64,000 bases of DNA from Callaeas wilsoni (taxonomy: Eukaryota; Chordata; Aves; Passeriformes; Callaeidae). The stretch is from contig VWPU01008483.1 in the NCBI GenBank assembly GCA_013398955.1, forward strand, positions 1-64,000. Direction: 5' to 3'. The notes beneath the pieces are model-generated. The model made no database searches. It was not told the DNA's origin and saw only the letters and a list, made by a program, of their open reading frames with translations. The position numbers and the translations under genes were made by a program. The first letter of the stretch is position 1. The number at the start of each line of letters is the position of its first letter. Below are positions 1-9,725 of the stretch, piece after piece.

Positions 1-38
1 AGGGAGGGAGGGAGGAAGGGCAGACAGAGGGAGAGGAG
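1..38 (+). repeat. AGGG purine repeat with G-quadruplex potential
   Basis: A pure purine run of AGGG and AGG units opens the window and probably continues from the sequence before it. Four GGG runs at 2-4, 6-8, 10-12 and 18-20, with loops of 1, 1 and 5 bases, satisfy the usual intramolecular G-quadruplex pattern. Confidence 0.75.
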
Positions 39-615
39 ATTCTTCTGACAAGCACAATTTACATTGAGATCCCCCTGTGCTGCTATTTACATTGAGACCT
101 GATTAGTATGGGTCGTCTACGGCCCCTCTACCCCCCCACCCCATCACACACATGGCCAGAGGAGGATGCATTGCGATAGGCAGAAAGGTGCAATTAAATG
201 GGGACGATGTGGGTTCCCTGTGAAAAGTTGGTGTGGGGATTTTGTTTTTATTTCCTTACAGATCTGAATTCGGGACTTGTCTCCCGTTTTCCCTTTGCAA
301 AAGCCACTCCAGGGGTTTAAATGATGGAGAAGAAAACACTCGCGCTGCACGGAGGAGCAGGCGCCCGTATATGCGCACCCTTGCACACACGCGCTGGAGT
401 CCACACACATATTCAAATCCCCATATGTTCCCATCCCACTTCGGGCTATTTTTGCCGCCTGTCCCTCGTCCCTCGCTCCTCATTCCTCACCTAACATGTC
501 CACCCGCAGCCCCGCAGGGCTCCACGCTTCTCGCGGGGGTTTCACCCCTACCCTTTAATTTTATTTTGGGGGTGTGTGAGGAGTCAGAACAACCCCAAAC
601 GCACTGCACGCAATG

Positions 616-648
616 CCCTCCCCCTCTCTCCCCTCCCCCTGGATCCCC
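616..648 (-). other. G-quadruplex / i-motif block
   Basis: Five C runs at 616-618, 620-624, 630-633, 635-639 and 645-648 are separated by loops of 1 to 5 bases. The minus strand therefore satisfies the G3+ loop 1-7 quadruplex pattern with a spare run, and the plus strand could form an i-motif. It lies about 150 bases from the CTCF-type site. Confidence 0.65.
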
Positions 649-711
649 TGATCTCCCGAAGTGAGCTGCTCCACGCGGGTAGGGGGGATGTGCGGGGGGG
701 TGGCGGAGTGT

Positions 712-739
712 CCCTCCCCCTCCTTCCCCTCCGCTCCCC
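712..739 (-). other. G-quadruplex motif next to CTCF-type site
   Basis: C runs at 712-714, 716-720, 726-729 and 736-739, with loops of 1, 5 and 6 bases, give a canonical minus-strand G-quadruplex motif within about 50 bases of the CTCF-type sequence. Confidence 0.6.
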
Positions 740-789
740 TCCGCGGCCCGGCGCGGCCTCGGCCCCGGCGAGCAGGAATCGCTGGCTCC

Positions 790-808
790 GGCTGCCATCT
801 AGTGGGCA
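790..808 (-). promoter_or_regulatory. Probable CTCF binding site
   Basis: Read on the minus strand, the 19 bases match the vertebrate CTCF core consensus (CCASYAGRKGGC with its flanks) at all but one flanking position; the core reads CCACTAGATGGCAGC. CTCF is the zinc-finger insulator and loop-anchor protein of vertebrates, and the orientation of its site influences which neighbour it pairs with. Here the motif points towards lower coordinates. The setting, a CpG-rich patch flanked by G-quadruplex motifs, fits an occupied site. Actual occupancy and loop partners cannot be read from sequence. Confidence 0.7.
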
Positions 809-1077
809 CGGAGCCGTCGGCCCGGGGGAGCCCGGGAAGCGGGGCGTACCGCGCCTGTCTGCGGCCTTCCACCCCACTCCCGATTTAAAAAAAAATGTAT
901 ATTTCCCTTTTTAAATTTTTAATAAAAAACTGCGTTAAGGAGAAGACCCTTTCTTTTCAATTTCTGTCTCTTTCACAAGCCCGTCTTATCGGCAGCTTCC
1001 CTTTTGTCAGCGGTCTGAAATTTGCCTTGGGTCAAAAGACTGCGTATGACAAAGAAGAAACAGACTGTAAAAACTGA

Positions 1078-1124
1078 ACACCTCCCCCCCCGCAACAAAA
1101 AAAATCCCACCAAAACTAACAGCC
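1078..1124 (+). repeat. A/C strand-asymmetric tract
   Basis: The plus strand is almost entirely A and C here, with one run of C, one run of A and very few other bases. Similar tracts recur at several other places in the first 13.3 kb. Confidence 0.6.
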
Positions 1125-1689
1125 CAGGGCCTTCTACTCGACACCATACTCTTCTCTTAGCTCCCATAAAAGTTTATAATCAGATTAGAAGCCGGGTGGA
1201 AAACCTGCAGATGGAAAGAGAACGAAATCGGTGACCGAAGTTTTATTATTATTATTTATTTTTATAAAATGATGTTGCTTTAATTAAAAGCAAAGGGAAA
1301 AAAATAAGCCCCTCAACTTTGATGTATAGTGATCACAATGTTTTTTTTCTTTCCCTGTCAACTCTGAAATCTGAGGCTGGGAGCCACCTGAAGAAAAGAT
1401 TCCTTCATTATTTCTGAGATCAGAATAAACGCTTAATTTTGTCCTGAAATAATGAAGAGATTTTCAATGAGTCCCTTGGCCAAGCCATCTCTGTTGTATA
1501 TTGCATTGATAAAAAGGATGTTATTGACTATGCAACAGTAGGCTTCTTTCCTCTCTCTCACTCTTTCCAAATAAAGTCTCCGTCCTGTCTCTTGGTCAGT
1601 GAAAAGGTGAAACGAATAAGATTAAATAGGACAAAAAAAGCAAGCTCCGTATGTATATCATCTAGATTTTACTCCCCAGACTGTGAAGA

Positions 1690-2000
1690 GACAGGGAGTA
1701 AAAGAGGCAGAGCAAGGCACGGAGCGGGGGGGGGGGGGGAGAGGGAGAGAGAGACAGAGACACAGACACAGACACAGACACAGACAGAGGCAGAAAGCCT
1801 GAGAGAAGGTGGACGGACCCAGCAGCCGCAGCCCGGCTCCTCCCGGACCGGGCACCCTGCCGACGGCCCCGACTCCTCGGGCCACCCCAGGCAAGTCGCC
1901 GCTTCCTTCCTCGTGGTTTCGGGGCAGAGGGAGGGGAGCGGGGCCGCGACACTTGGCAGGGAGACCTTCCCCAATCCTGCCTCCCCCGGGCCACCTCCTC
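1690..2000. other. CpG-island-like patch 2 with purine repeat
   Basis: This GC-rich patch begins with a repeat-bearing purine tract and continues into CpG-dense sequence around 1,805-1,960. No start codon context or coding similarity can be defended in it. The frames that cross it are glutamine/threonine or proline runs produced by the repeat. Confidence 0.5.
1726..1786 (+). repeat. G14 run followed by GA and CACAGA repeats
   Basis: A run of fourteen G bases at 1726-1739 passes into GA-rich sequence and then a hexanucleotide CACAGA array at about 1,758-1,785. The block is nearly all purine apart from the C residues, so triplex or quadruplex formation is possible. The run is also a likely source of sequencing-length error. 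Confidence 0.75.
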
Positions 2001-2261
2001 CACTGGCGTCATTGTATTTGGGCATCCCGTTATTTGGGAGGAGTGAGAGGCGCCTGGTCCTCATTCTGTCCGAGATTTTTTCTCCCTCCTCCCTTCCGTT
2101 CCTCTTTTCCCCTATAGAAATATGTGTGGGAATTTCCACTGCTCGCCTCTCCAGATAACGCGCGTGTCTCACAGAGGTGACCCACACGAGTACGGCAGGC
2201 ACCGACCTCACGTCCCAGGGCCAGCTGCAGCGGCAGGATGCCGGGCTGGGGACGTGCAAGC

Positions 2262-2440
2262 ATTCCAACGTTCTTCTCTTTCACCTGCTTTGTTTGTTAC
2301 TTGATCACCTAATGAAAAGATCGATGGCAGCTTGTTTATCTGGGTGATAGTGTCAACAGATTACAGGGGCAGTAATCAGATGTTTCCCAGCCAGGCTGGG
2401 CACAGTTGTAATACGGAGGGAGCCTAACATGCTCAGACTG
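2262..2440. promoter_or_regulatory. Candidate conserved non-coding element
   Basis: This unique, moderate-GC, non-repetitive segment is packed with developmental factor motifs: a forkhead-like TGTTTGTTAC near 2,291, an ATCGAT element near 2,320, a TGTCA/TGACA MEIS-type half-site near 2,351, and GATTA and TAATC bicoid-type cores near 2,360 and 2,373. It has no open frame. The texture resembles deeply conserved vertebrate enhancers, but conservation was not tested. Confidence 0.35.
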
Positions 2441-2976
2441 CGCTGATCAGGGCAGCGGGGGTTGTGTGGCGGGGAGAAATTTTTTCTCTTCTTCTGGCTG
2501 GAAACGCTTGGTGGTTTTCATTCGCTTCACGCTGAGGGAAAGCAAATTTTAAACGTGGTTTGTAGAAATAGCCGATGGGTGAAGGGCCGGTGAAGTTTAT
2601 AGGAGTCTCGTGGAAAAACCCATCTCCGATATCCTGTGGCTGTGCAGCAGCCTGCTGGAGAGGGGAGACGAGACTCTGGGCATCCATCAATAAAAGTCTC
2701 GTGCCTCGGCTGACCAGGTTAAAGCACAGTTCAGTCCAACAGAGGCATTTCCTCTCCCCGACAAATTACAGGGACACTTTGAAACGGTCACAACCCACAT
2801 TTAATTGGGAAATGAGCTTTGATTCCTTTTTTAACCTCTGTGGATCTGGAATGTGTAAAGGAGACGGCCCTGGGAACTTATTTTCCCTCTATCGCATCCG
2901 ACGCTATTTTCCCCAAGCCAGGGTCCAGGCTGGGATCTGAAGGTGGAAGAGTTTTGGGAGGCTTTAGGGGCTCGTT

Positions 2977-3063
2977 GTGGTTGGTGTTTTTTTTTTTTTT
3001 TTTGTGGATTGTGTTGATTTTTGTTGTTGTTGGGGTTTTTTTTTGGTTGTGGTTTTTTTTTCC
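2977..3063 (+). repeat. Poly-T and G/T tract followed by C run
   Basis: A 17-base T run at 2987-3003 is embedded in nearly pure G/T sequence and is followed by C-rich sequence to about 3,110. It is the complement type of the A/C tracts elsewhere in this domain. Reading frames over it are phenylalanine-rich artefacts. Confidence 0.7.
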
Positions 3064-3378
3064 CCCCCCACCTTTCTGTGTCTGTCTTCCCCACCCCCTC
3101 GCCTCCTCCCTTGTGTAACCCAACCCGGAACGACACTGGTTCCTCTCTTGTCCCCTCCAGAATGGAAAAGTTTCTATGGAGATTAGTGGTGACAACTTTT
3201 ACAGGCTGTTTCTGGTGGAGAGGGAGGCGAGTTGAAGGATTATAGTATAATATAAAACCCAGCTGACGGTATTATTTTGTGAGTGGCCAGGCTGCATGTA
3301 ATTGGGCAGCTTGGATACATAGTCTGTGTTTCCTAAAAAAATAAGTGCTTTCTTCACCTGCCAAGGTCCACAAGGCAC

Positions 3379-3475
3379 TGTATATATATATACATGTATA
3401 TACACACACACACATTAAAAAATGTACTCACAAGGGGATGTCCATACATATATAAACATATATATGCACACACCT
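3379..3475. repeat. TA and CA dinucleotide microsatellites
   Basis: Two alternating purine-pyrimidine blocks lie within 100 bases. One, near 3,379-3,416, runs TATATA, then TGTATA, then a CA array. The other, near 3,446-3,472, is another TATA run ending in CACACAC. Both are ordinary interrupted microsatellites. Confidence 0.75.
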
Positions 3476-4488
3476 AAGGAGTGGGGTACACGAAGGACAG
3501 TATGTGCATATTTACACAGGGTGCAGTGAACAGCTTTGACCTGCAAAAAATGTCATTCTTGCTTTCAATTTTTAGCTTATTTAGTCGTCCCCATTTCTGG
3601 CCTGTGGACACCTACAAGCTGTAAAACCAGAGTGTTGTACTGGGGTTTCCCCCAGCCCCCGCCTTCTTCCCTCGGTTGAAGCTCTTCAGGCGGCCCCTCT
3701 CCTGGGCCGGGCCTGTTGCAAAGTGGATGTGAACGGTCACACCCCGTGCCCCCAGCCTCAACTGTGTGTATCAGCCTTGCTGCTCCCCGGCACCCCCCAA
3801 CCAGGCTGGGGGTGGCAGTGCTGTTCCAGGTCTCCACAACGGGTGGTGCCCAGCCAGGCCTCATTTCCCGTCAGCGATGCTGGGGCCTTTCTTCACAGGC
3901 CTTTTTCTCCATTCGCCTTTTTTCTCCCCTTCTTTTTTCCTCCCTTTTCCTGCCTCCCCCACCACAGCCAGACCTGAAGGATAACTAAGTTTCTTGAGGA
4001 ACACAACAATACGGTGTGTGTACAGGACGTGGTGCTTCTCGAGTAGAGACGGTCACCCTCTGCCCTGGGCAGGTGGTCTCTGGTGAGTGGCATCACCCTG
4101 GGGAGACGGGAAGAAGTCGGGCTAGCTCCTCCCTAGGGGTCTGTGCTGCTCGTTCGCTGCCTCCCGCAGCACCTACCCGCAGCTGTCCTGAGGGACGCAC
4201 TCTGGGACGCTTTGTGCCGATGCTCGTCACTTTCTAAAGGAAGGCAGATGCCTGGGATTTGCCCACCCAACCCCGGACGTTCCGGGTGGGTGTCTCTCTC
4301 CCTCCTCCTGGTATCCCTGTCACAGTCACCCTAGCCCATCGCCCAGGACGTTTCAGTAAATCCCACCGAAGGCGACTGGCCTTGTGAAACAAGGCCCTCC
4401 ACCTTTCCCTGCTCAGCTCCCCCTCCACCCGTCTGCCGCACATGCCCCGGGCCAAACTATCATGCATATCTTGCCTTATCTATTTATT

Positions 4489-4514
4489 AAAAAAACCCAA
4501 ACAACCCCCCCCAC
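4489..4514 (+). repeat. Short A/C tract
   Basis: A short plus-strand block of only A and C ends in a C8 run. It belongs to the recurring A/C-tract class of this domain. Confidence 0.5.
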
Positions 4515-4564
4515 TCTTTGGAGCGTACTCCTTCCCCCCCATCTTCTCTGCGAAACATCATCTT

Positions 4565-4910
4565 GGGGTCACGGCCGACATTCTCGTGATGTCCAGAGCT
4601 GCTGCTCATCGTAGCGGGTCTCGCAACCCACGGGGTATTGTGTGTCCCACCCCGCCGAGGTGTGCCCGCTCTTCCTCGCCTTCCCCGCGTGTTTAACGCA
4701 GAGGCGCTACTGCCCTTCCCCTCCGCACACCGCCTGCTTCCCTGGAATTATTTTAGACGGGATTGGCAAAAAAGCAGTGTGACAGCGGCCCTCGCAACTC
4801 CCCCCGCCACGCCCTCGAGAAGGCAATCTGCCGTTCCTGCAGCCTCCCCGGCAGCGGGTCCGCGCCGAGCTGGGGTTTGTCATTTGTTAGCACTCAAAAG
4901 TACGGGGCTC
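4565..4910. other. CpG-island-like patch 3
   Basis: A 350-base stretch is dense in CpG, including GCGGGT, CCGCCGAG, GACGGG and CCGCGCCGAG contexts. No coding similarity was recognised in either strand. It may be an orphan island or part of a non-coding transcript promoter. Confidence 0.5.
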
Positions 4911-5028
4911 CAGTGCCAACCAGAAAGCAGGCGCTCGTCATGCTTACAGACAGAAACGTCTGAGCACCCGACAGTCAGCCTTTCCTCCCCAGTTTAAAAA
5001 AAAAATAAATAGATCTGTGCCTGAAAGT

Positions 5029-5110
5029 AAAAACCAAACCAAACCAAATGCAAAACTGAAAAAAATAACCCCAAAAAACCAACCCAACCAACAACCACAC
5101 AACAAAATAA
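5029..5110 (+). repeat. CCAAA-type A/C tract
   Basis: An 80-base, almost pure A/C stretch contains repeated AAACC and CCAA units. On the minus strand it reads as T/G-rich sequence and generates a spurious hydrophobic frame. Confidence 0.6.
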
Positions 5111-5269
5111 CGGTGTCTGTATGAGGAAGAGAGAGAAGGCACCCAAAGCGAAGGCCACTTTTCTAACAGCACAAAGAAGCATAGCAATTCCCAAGCAGAG
5201 CTTCGGGAACAGAAATTGATGACCTTTGGATGCAAATCAAACCTTCCTGTATAAGGAAAATCTGGGAAT

Positions 5270-6130
5270 AGTTTTCAACACACTCCTGAATCCAGGACCA
5301 AATATTTACATTCGGCACAAATAAAGCTGCGGTGATCTGAGCGCTGAAGCCAAGAGAAACAAAATTTTACAAAAGTCTCTAGCATGACGCTTTTCACTTA
5401 ACAGCTCTGGCTGTATTTTAAACTTTCTGCTTCTGTTAGGGCCGAATTTGGTGGTTTTATGATTCTGAAATGGGCTGGAGATTTTGATGAAGAGCTGACG
5501 TTTGGAAACGAGTTTGTAAGTCGTGAGATTGTCCTGACAAAGCCATCGACGGCAGTATACAACAATTTCCTTAATAGTTACCTGTAAGAGATGCCGTTTC
5601 TTTTACTGCGGGGATTAGTTCGTCAGGAGTAGATTTGAGCTGGACTTTCCACAGACCAGAGACCGGCTCCAAGATGCTTAAGTATTTAATGTCACTTTCT
5701 CCCCTGTATCCGAGATAAAACTGTGCAAAAGTATATTTGCTGGCAAAACCTCAGCAATGCTAGAGCAGTAGCGATATAATCATATTTATTCATCAGAAGT
5801 TGATCTGAGTAATAAACTTAGCATTTCCATTGAAACTGTCAGGAGCAAGATATGTTTATTACGGCGTATTCTGTCTGCGTGGGGAGGACGGGGGTGCGCT
5901 TTAGATAAAGTTTGAACGAAACAGAATAAACACGGCAGATCGCTCCAGCCCGATACAAAAGCTGTAAATGACTGCTACGTATTTTACCACGCAAAGGCTT
6001 TTTTAAAAAAAATAATTATTCACATGTTTCTAGGGCTTAAGCCTAGACATATCCAACGGTGTCGTTAATAAGTTACACAAAATTGCTTGATCCTATCAAA
6101 CGGGTCTAGAGTTATATGTTTTATTGTTAA
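5270..6130. promoter_or_regulatory. Candidate conserved non-coding block
   Basis: About 860 bases of unique, non-repetitive sequence carry no long open frame but a high density of AT-core transcription-factor motifs, including several AATAAAC/TTTATT stretches and TAAT or ATTA cores. CpGs persist in the moderate-GC sequence, for instance near 5,505-5,555 and 5,860-5,945. Retained CpGs without island-level GC suggest either purifying selection or germline hypomethylation. No specific gene or enhancer is recognised. Confidence 0.3.
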
Positions 6131-6328
6131 CCCCTTCCACCGAATCTTCTGAAGCTGAAAGGAAAAGGGAAAGGGCTTTTGTCCGAGTTGATCCTTGGCT
6201 ATTCTGGGGCTCAGGTTGGTGTGAAAGGGACGAGGAGGTCGCTTGAAATCTCCTTTTATCTACTCCTATTTTTTCTCTGGATCAGCAGCTTTGAATAGAC
6301 ACCATCTAATCGCTCGTAATGGAAAATG

Positions 6329-6353
6329 AAAAAAAAACCCAACCCAAAAAACC
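6329..6353 (+). repeat. Short A/C tract
   Basis: A brief A-rich block of AACCC units continues the A/C-tract pattern. The apparent minus-strand frame across it is not a plausible protein. Confidence 0.5.
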
Positions 6354-6471
6354 AGAAACTCTACAAAAAACAACTGTGTGTGCGCTCTGGGAGCTGCGAA
6401 AATGCTTTTGCGCAGGGCTGCCTGGCCGAAGGGGTGCGTGCCCTTGAGTGAGCCAGACAAGGACCAGCGTG

Positions 6472-6490
6472 AGCAGCCCCCTGCAGCCGA
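6472..6490 (-). promoter_or_regulatory. Weak CTCF-like motif
   Basis: On the minus strand the core CAGGGGGC matches the CTCF AGRKGGC centre, but three flanking positions differ from consensus. It is weaker than the site at 790-808 and could be chance in GC-rich sequence. Confidence 0.2.
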
Positions 6491-6884
6491 AGCCTGCTGT
6501 GCGCGCACCCTGCGCCTCCGCGGAGACACAGGCATGCCCTGTCCCTCCTCCTTTCCCCTTCGCACCAGGGTATTCCCTGCCTGGGGCCGGGTGGGGAGCA
6601 ACCAGCACCCCAGAGACCCCTTCTCAGTGCCCAGGCTGTGAGGATCTTTTTTGGGGAGTGATGCTCGGAGTTGTAACACAGAGAGTCGACCCGACATTAT
6701 TTTCCCTCTCACCCTCAGACTCTCGGATTTTTGTAATTTGCACTTATTGCTGGTACCTGGATTGAGAAACAGTCTTGGCCGCCGGGAGTGGGTAGCCCCA
6801 AGAAACAGCAGGTAACCAACTCCGCACATCGGCCAGGCACCGACGGAGGTGTCCGCAGGTTTCTGGGGATCATCTTGCCAAGGC

Positions 6885-6932
6885 TGGTGTTTATTATTTT
6901 GTTTTTTTTCTGGGGAGTGGGTTGGTTTTTCT
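6885..6932 (+). repeat. G/T-rich tract
   Basis: A T8 run with flanking TTTTG, GGGAG and TTGG units forms a plus-strand G/T block, again of the asymmetric type seen across this domain. Confidence 0.45.
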
Positions 6933-7913
6933 GTATGTGTAAGGGAAAAAAAAAATAAAAGAGAGATGGGCAAACTTGGGGCCCTCTGGCAAATAGAAAA
7001 ACCTTTGTTCTAGAGGCTCAATCCAGGGCACTATCTCTTCCCTCCCAGCAGCTCAGAAATTGGCGTTTCTTTCTCAGTCTGGGATGCTTTTGCTGTAAAT
7101 TCCTTCATGTGACTACTTTGTTGCTAAGGCTACAAGTTCCCATCCCGACACACAAATCTTTTCCACTCCAGGAGCAGCTCAAGTCCTGGGCAGAAGTCAT
7201 GACTTAAGAGACTTACTTCAAACTCCTTGGAGTGCCTCCCTGCTAAATACCTGCTTAAGTCGGGAGGTTCAAATGAAGCCCTTCCCCCGCCATCGTATGT
7301 CACCCCCCTACTTCTCTCCCGAGGTACGTTTTGCTGAGACTTCTGGTAAATAGATGGCGAGAAGAAACACAGTCCAATAAGGATTAAATTAAGTAGAAGA
7401 AATCCAGGCGGTGTATATTTTGAAGCTCCGATGGGGCGTCAAACTGATGTTTAACACATTTTTTCCACTCACTGTGCACAAGTCCTCAGCCCCCATAGCC
7501 AATTTTTTCACCTCCGAGGAGGCAGCAGTTGTGGGAGGTGGACAGAAAAAGGCTCCCTCGACCCACAGATCTTTCCCGATCCTCGAATGCCATGGGAAAG
7601 GGAAGGGAGACACTGTGACCCCAGACACGGCCGGGGACACACACGGGCTCCTCCAGCACCGAAGGACCTGCGAGGTGGAATACTGGGTAGTCATCCAGGC
7701 TGTCCCTAAACGCAGAGCTCAGGTGGAAGATTTTTTTTCTTTTCTTAGCAGAATTACCCATTTCCTTCCTCTGCACTGTCCTCGCCGGTCTCTTGGTTGC
7801 ACCGGTCGGGAAAATACAGTTTTATCTGCCCGGCTCAGCAAAGTGGACACGTGTTTGTGCACGACTGAGCCCTCCAGCACCGCTGAGAGAGTGGCTCTCC
7901 TGGATGCAAAAGG

Positions 7914-7968
7914 AGAAAAAACCTCAACAAAACCCCCTCAACCTCCCCCCCCCAAACCCCCAAGAAGC
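7914..7968 (+). repeat. A/C-rich tract with long C runs
   Basis: The plus strand alternates A runs and C runs, including a C9 run near 7,945, with very little G or T. It makes the proline-rich tail of the chance frame at 7,411-8,010. Confidence 0.6.
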
Positions 7969-7994
7969 CCCAGAGACGCTCTTCTCCTGGAAAA

Positions 7995-8335
7995 GTTAAG
8001 CATGACTTAGTAAACATTTGTAAATGCAAATAGAAATGAATAAATAAACCTCAAACCAGGTAGTTTGGGTGTAATAGTTTAGCAGGACTAATTGCAGACA
8101 ATGAAGCTGAAATGACTTCTCCAATTAGCTGCTGGTTGGAGTTTATTTGGAGGAACTGTCAGCTCTAGCGATGGATAATTGCTTTATTGCTCACAAAACT
8201 ATCATCTATTTAGAACATATGTGCTAATTACTCTGGATGGGCGTCGGAAAAGAGACCATAAATCTATTAGCCCTTTAAAAAGTCTAGAATACCCGTGAAC
8301 GACCAAACTCCCTTCCTTGCAGCTTAAAGGCAAGA
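7995..8335. promoter_or_regulatory. Candidate homeodomain/POU-rich enhancer
   Basis: This unique AT-richer block sits inside the CpG-rich domain. It contains an exact POU octamer ATGCAAAT at 8,024-8,031 and then a run of TAAT/ATTA homeodomain cores (near 8,074, 8,090, 8,124, 8,177 and 8,226), with TTTATT and AATAAA elements. It is free of repeats until the pentanucleotide array at 8,362. This motif density is characteristic of vertebrate developmental enhancers. I cannot name its target. Confidence 0.4.
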
Positions 8336-8361
8336 TTCTCGCCTGGATGGTAGTCTTTCTA

Positions 8362-8427
8362 GAAAAATAAAATAAAATAAAATAAAATAAAATAAAATAA
8401 AATAAAATAAAATAAAATAAAATAAAT
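8362..8427 (+). repeat. AAAAT pentanucleotide microsatellite
   Basis: About thirteen perfect AAAAT units run uninterrupted. The perfect unit suggests a young, length-variable array. The minus strand reads as an alternating phenylalanine, isoleucine, leucine and tyrosine frame, which is not a gene. Confidence 0.95.
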
Positions 8428-8559
8428 CCAGCCATATATACATGTATACTTGCCAGCGCATATTTGTGACCTCGCAGTGGGAGGGAAAAGGGTGGTCATC
8501 TTCAATAAAGGAAAGCCTCTTTCTGTAGACCAAACTGGTGTAATAAATCACTGTCATAA

Positions 8560-8905
8560 AACCGATTTTCCTCTTTAGCCTTGCACTATTTTTTCCCCCA
8601 AAAAGATTAGTTTAAAAATCTTTTAATTGGATTACTCTGGAAAATTAATCTCCTTTGGGCTCGCTAAGTTTGTGTACCAAATATCTGGAATTAATTCAGT
8701 GCCACAAAACGCATCTGCGATGCCTTTTGTTCGAACTAGCTAAAAAAGGGACAGGTAGGGAAGGTGGCATTTTGCCGTACGCATTCATGTCCTCTCGCAA
8801 TTCTCTATGCATATTCATTGCTCTGTGTGTCACATTGTACCGCATAAAATTGCTATTGTAAAGGACATAAACAGAATTGTTTGCTGGACTGTGCTGTGAG
8901 TCAAG
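8560..8905. promoter_or_regulatory. Candidate conserved non-coding element
   Basis: This repeat-free stretch has TTAATTGGATTA-type homeodomain cores near 8,624-8,633, a further AATTAATC near 8,643, and an octamer-like ATGCATATTC near 8,808. Retained CpGs near 8,723, 8,776 and 8,842 support constraint. It lies directly before CpG patch 4. Confidence 0.3.
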
Positions 8906-8959
8906 ACATCAGTGAGGGGTGAGGAGTTTAGGGGAAAAAAATAGAAAAAGGAAAAAGCT

Positions 8960-9240
8960 TCGGCAGCCCAAGCAGGAGTCTCCCAGGCGTCGCGCACTGT
9001 GGGTCACACCCGGGCCGAAGCAGCTTTCCGCCGTCACCCGCCTCTGGCCGCTCCGCCGGTGCGCACTCCCTCCGCGCCGCTTCGAGCCACTCCGCCCTCC
9101 CGCCCCCGCTCCTCTCCGCTTCCGCGGCTGGCTCCGGACCTGCGGCACTTTCGGGGCCGTCTGGGGGGAAGCCCCCATCCCAGGCACCCGCTGGGATTCA
9201 ATTGAATCCCTTAGTTTTCAGCCCAATTTGAGTGTGAGCA
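8960..9240. other. CpG-island-like patch 4
   Basis: This is a CpG-dense block, strongest from 8,985 to 9,150. Frames on both strands are arginine and proline rich and do not resemble a known protein. No splice donor linked to a credible coding exon was found. Confidence 0.55.
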
Positions 9241-9641
9241 GCATCCTCGTGAGGTGTGGTTAATTGCGGGGGCGGTGGGGGGTTAGAGGCGTAATGACTT
9301 GTCGCGGGGGTGGTGGTGATTCTGTAACGCACCATCTTCTTTTCCCCCGCCTTTTACAAGCAGAGGCATCCCGTCTCGCTGCTAAAAGAGCAATAAAGCT
9401 GCGTTCATTTATATATTTTTTTTATTTTCCTAGAAGCAAATGAACCTGCCCTCGTTCCCTGTGGTTTATATGCAGATTGTGACACTACTCGGAGTCTTGG
9501 GGACCGAAGGGGTAGGGAGCAGTTCCCCCCAGCTGTGGGGGGAGAGATGGTGAGCGGGAAAACTCCTCCTGGGTGGAGCAGAAGGCAGTATCGCTTATGC
9601 GAGTGAGTGTCTGTCTGTGTGTGCGAGCTGAGATTCAGGCT

Positions 9642-9670
9642 GGGCAGGTGAGGGGGCAGGACGGGGTGGG
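9642..9670 (+). other. Canonical G-quadruplex motif
   Basis: G runs at 9,642-9,644, 9,652-9,656, 9,663-9,666 and 9,668-9,670 are separated by loops of 7, 6 and 1 bases. This satisfies the standard quadruplex pattern on the plus strand. Confidence 0.6.
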
Positions 9671-9684
9671 CACGAAGCAGGCTA

Positions 9685-9725
9685 GAGGATGAGGTTGAGG
9701 AGTATGAGGGGGAGGATGAGGGTTA
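9685..9725 (+). repeat. GAGGAT-type purine minirepeat
   Basis: Imperfect ATGAGG/GAGGAT/TGAGGA units form a short purine-rich array directly after the quadruplex motif. Confidence 0.5.

Larger units (their letters stand above)
640..880. other. CpG-island-like patch 1
   Basis: This very GC-rich segment is dense in CpG, most clearly between 670 and 860. It has long C runs on the plus strand and contains the CTCF-type site at 790-808. No TATA box or recognisable coding exon is attached, so I cannot say whether it is a promoter island or an orphan island. Confidence 0.55.

Noticed and set aside
1592..2268. Overlapping open frames on both strands over CpG patch 2
   Set aside because: They are repeat translations (glutamine/threonine or valine/cysteine/serine runs) and arginine/proline-rich chance sequence.
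6266..6973. Minus-strand 235-codon open frame
   Set aside because: It crosses two low-complexity tracts (6,329-6,353 and 6,885-6,932), has no family resemblance, and competing frames exist on the plus strand.
7411..8010. Plus-strand 199-codon open frame
   Set aside because: No recognised domain. It runs through a C/A tract that makes its proline-rich end, and the following non-coding block looks unrelated. A chance frame in CpG-rich DNA is more likely.
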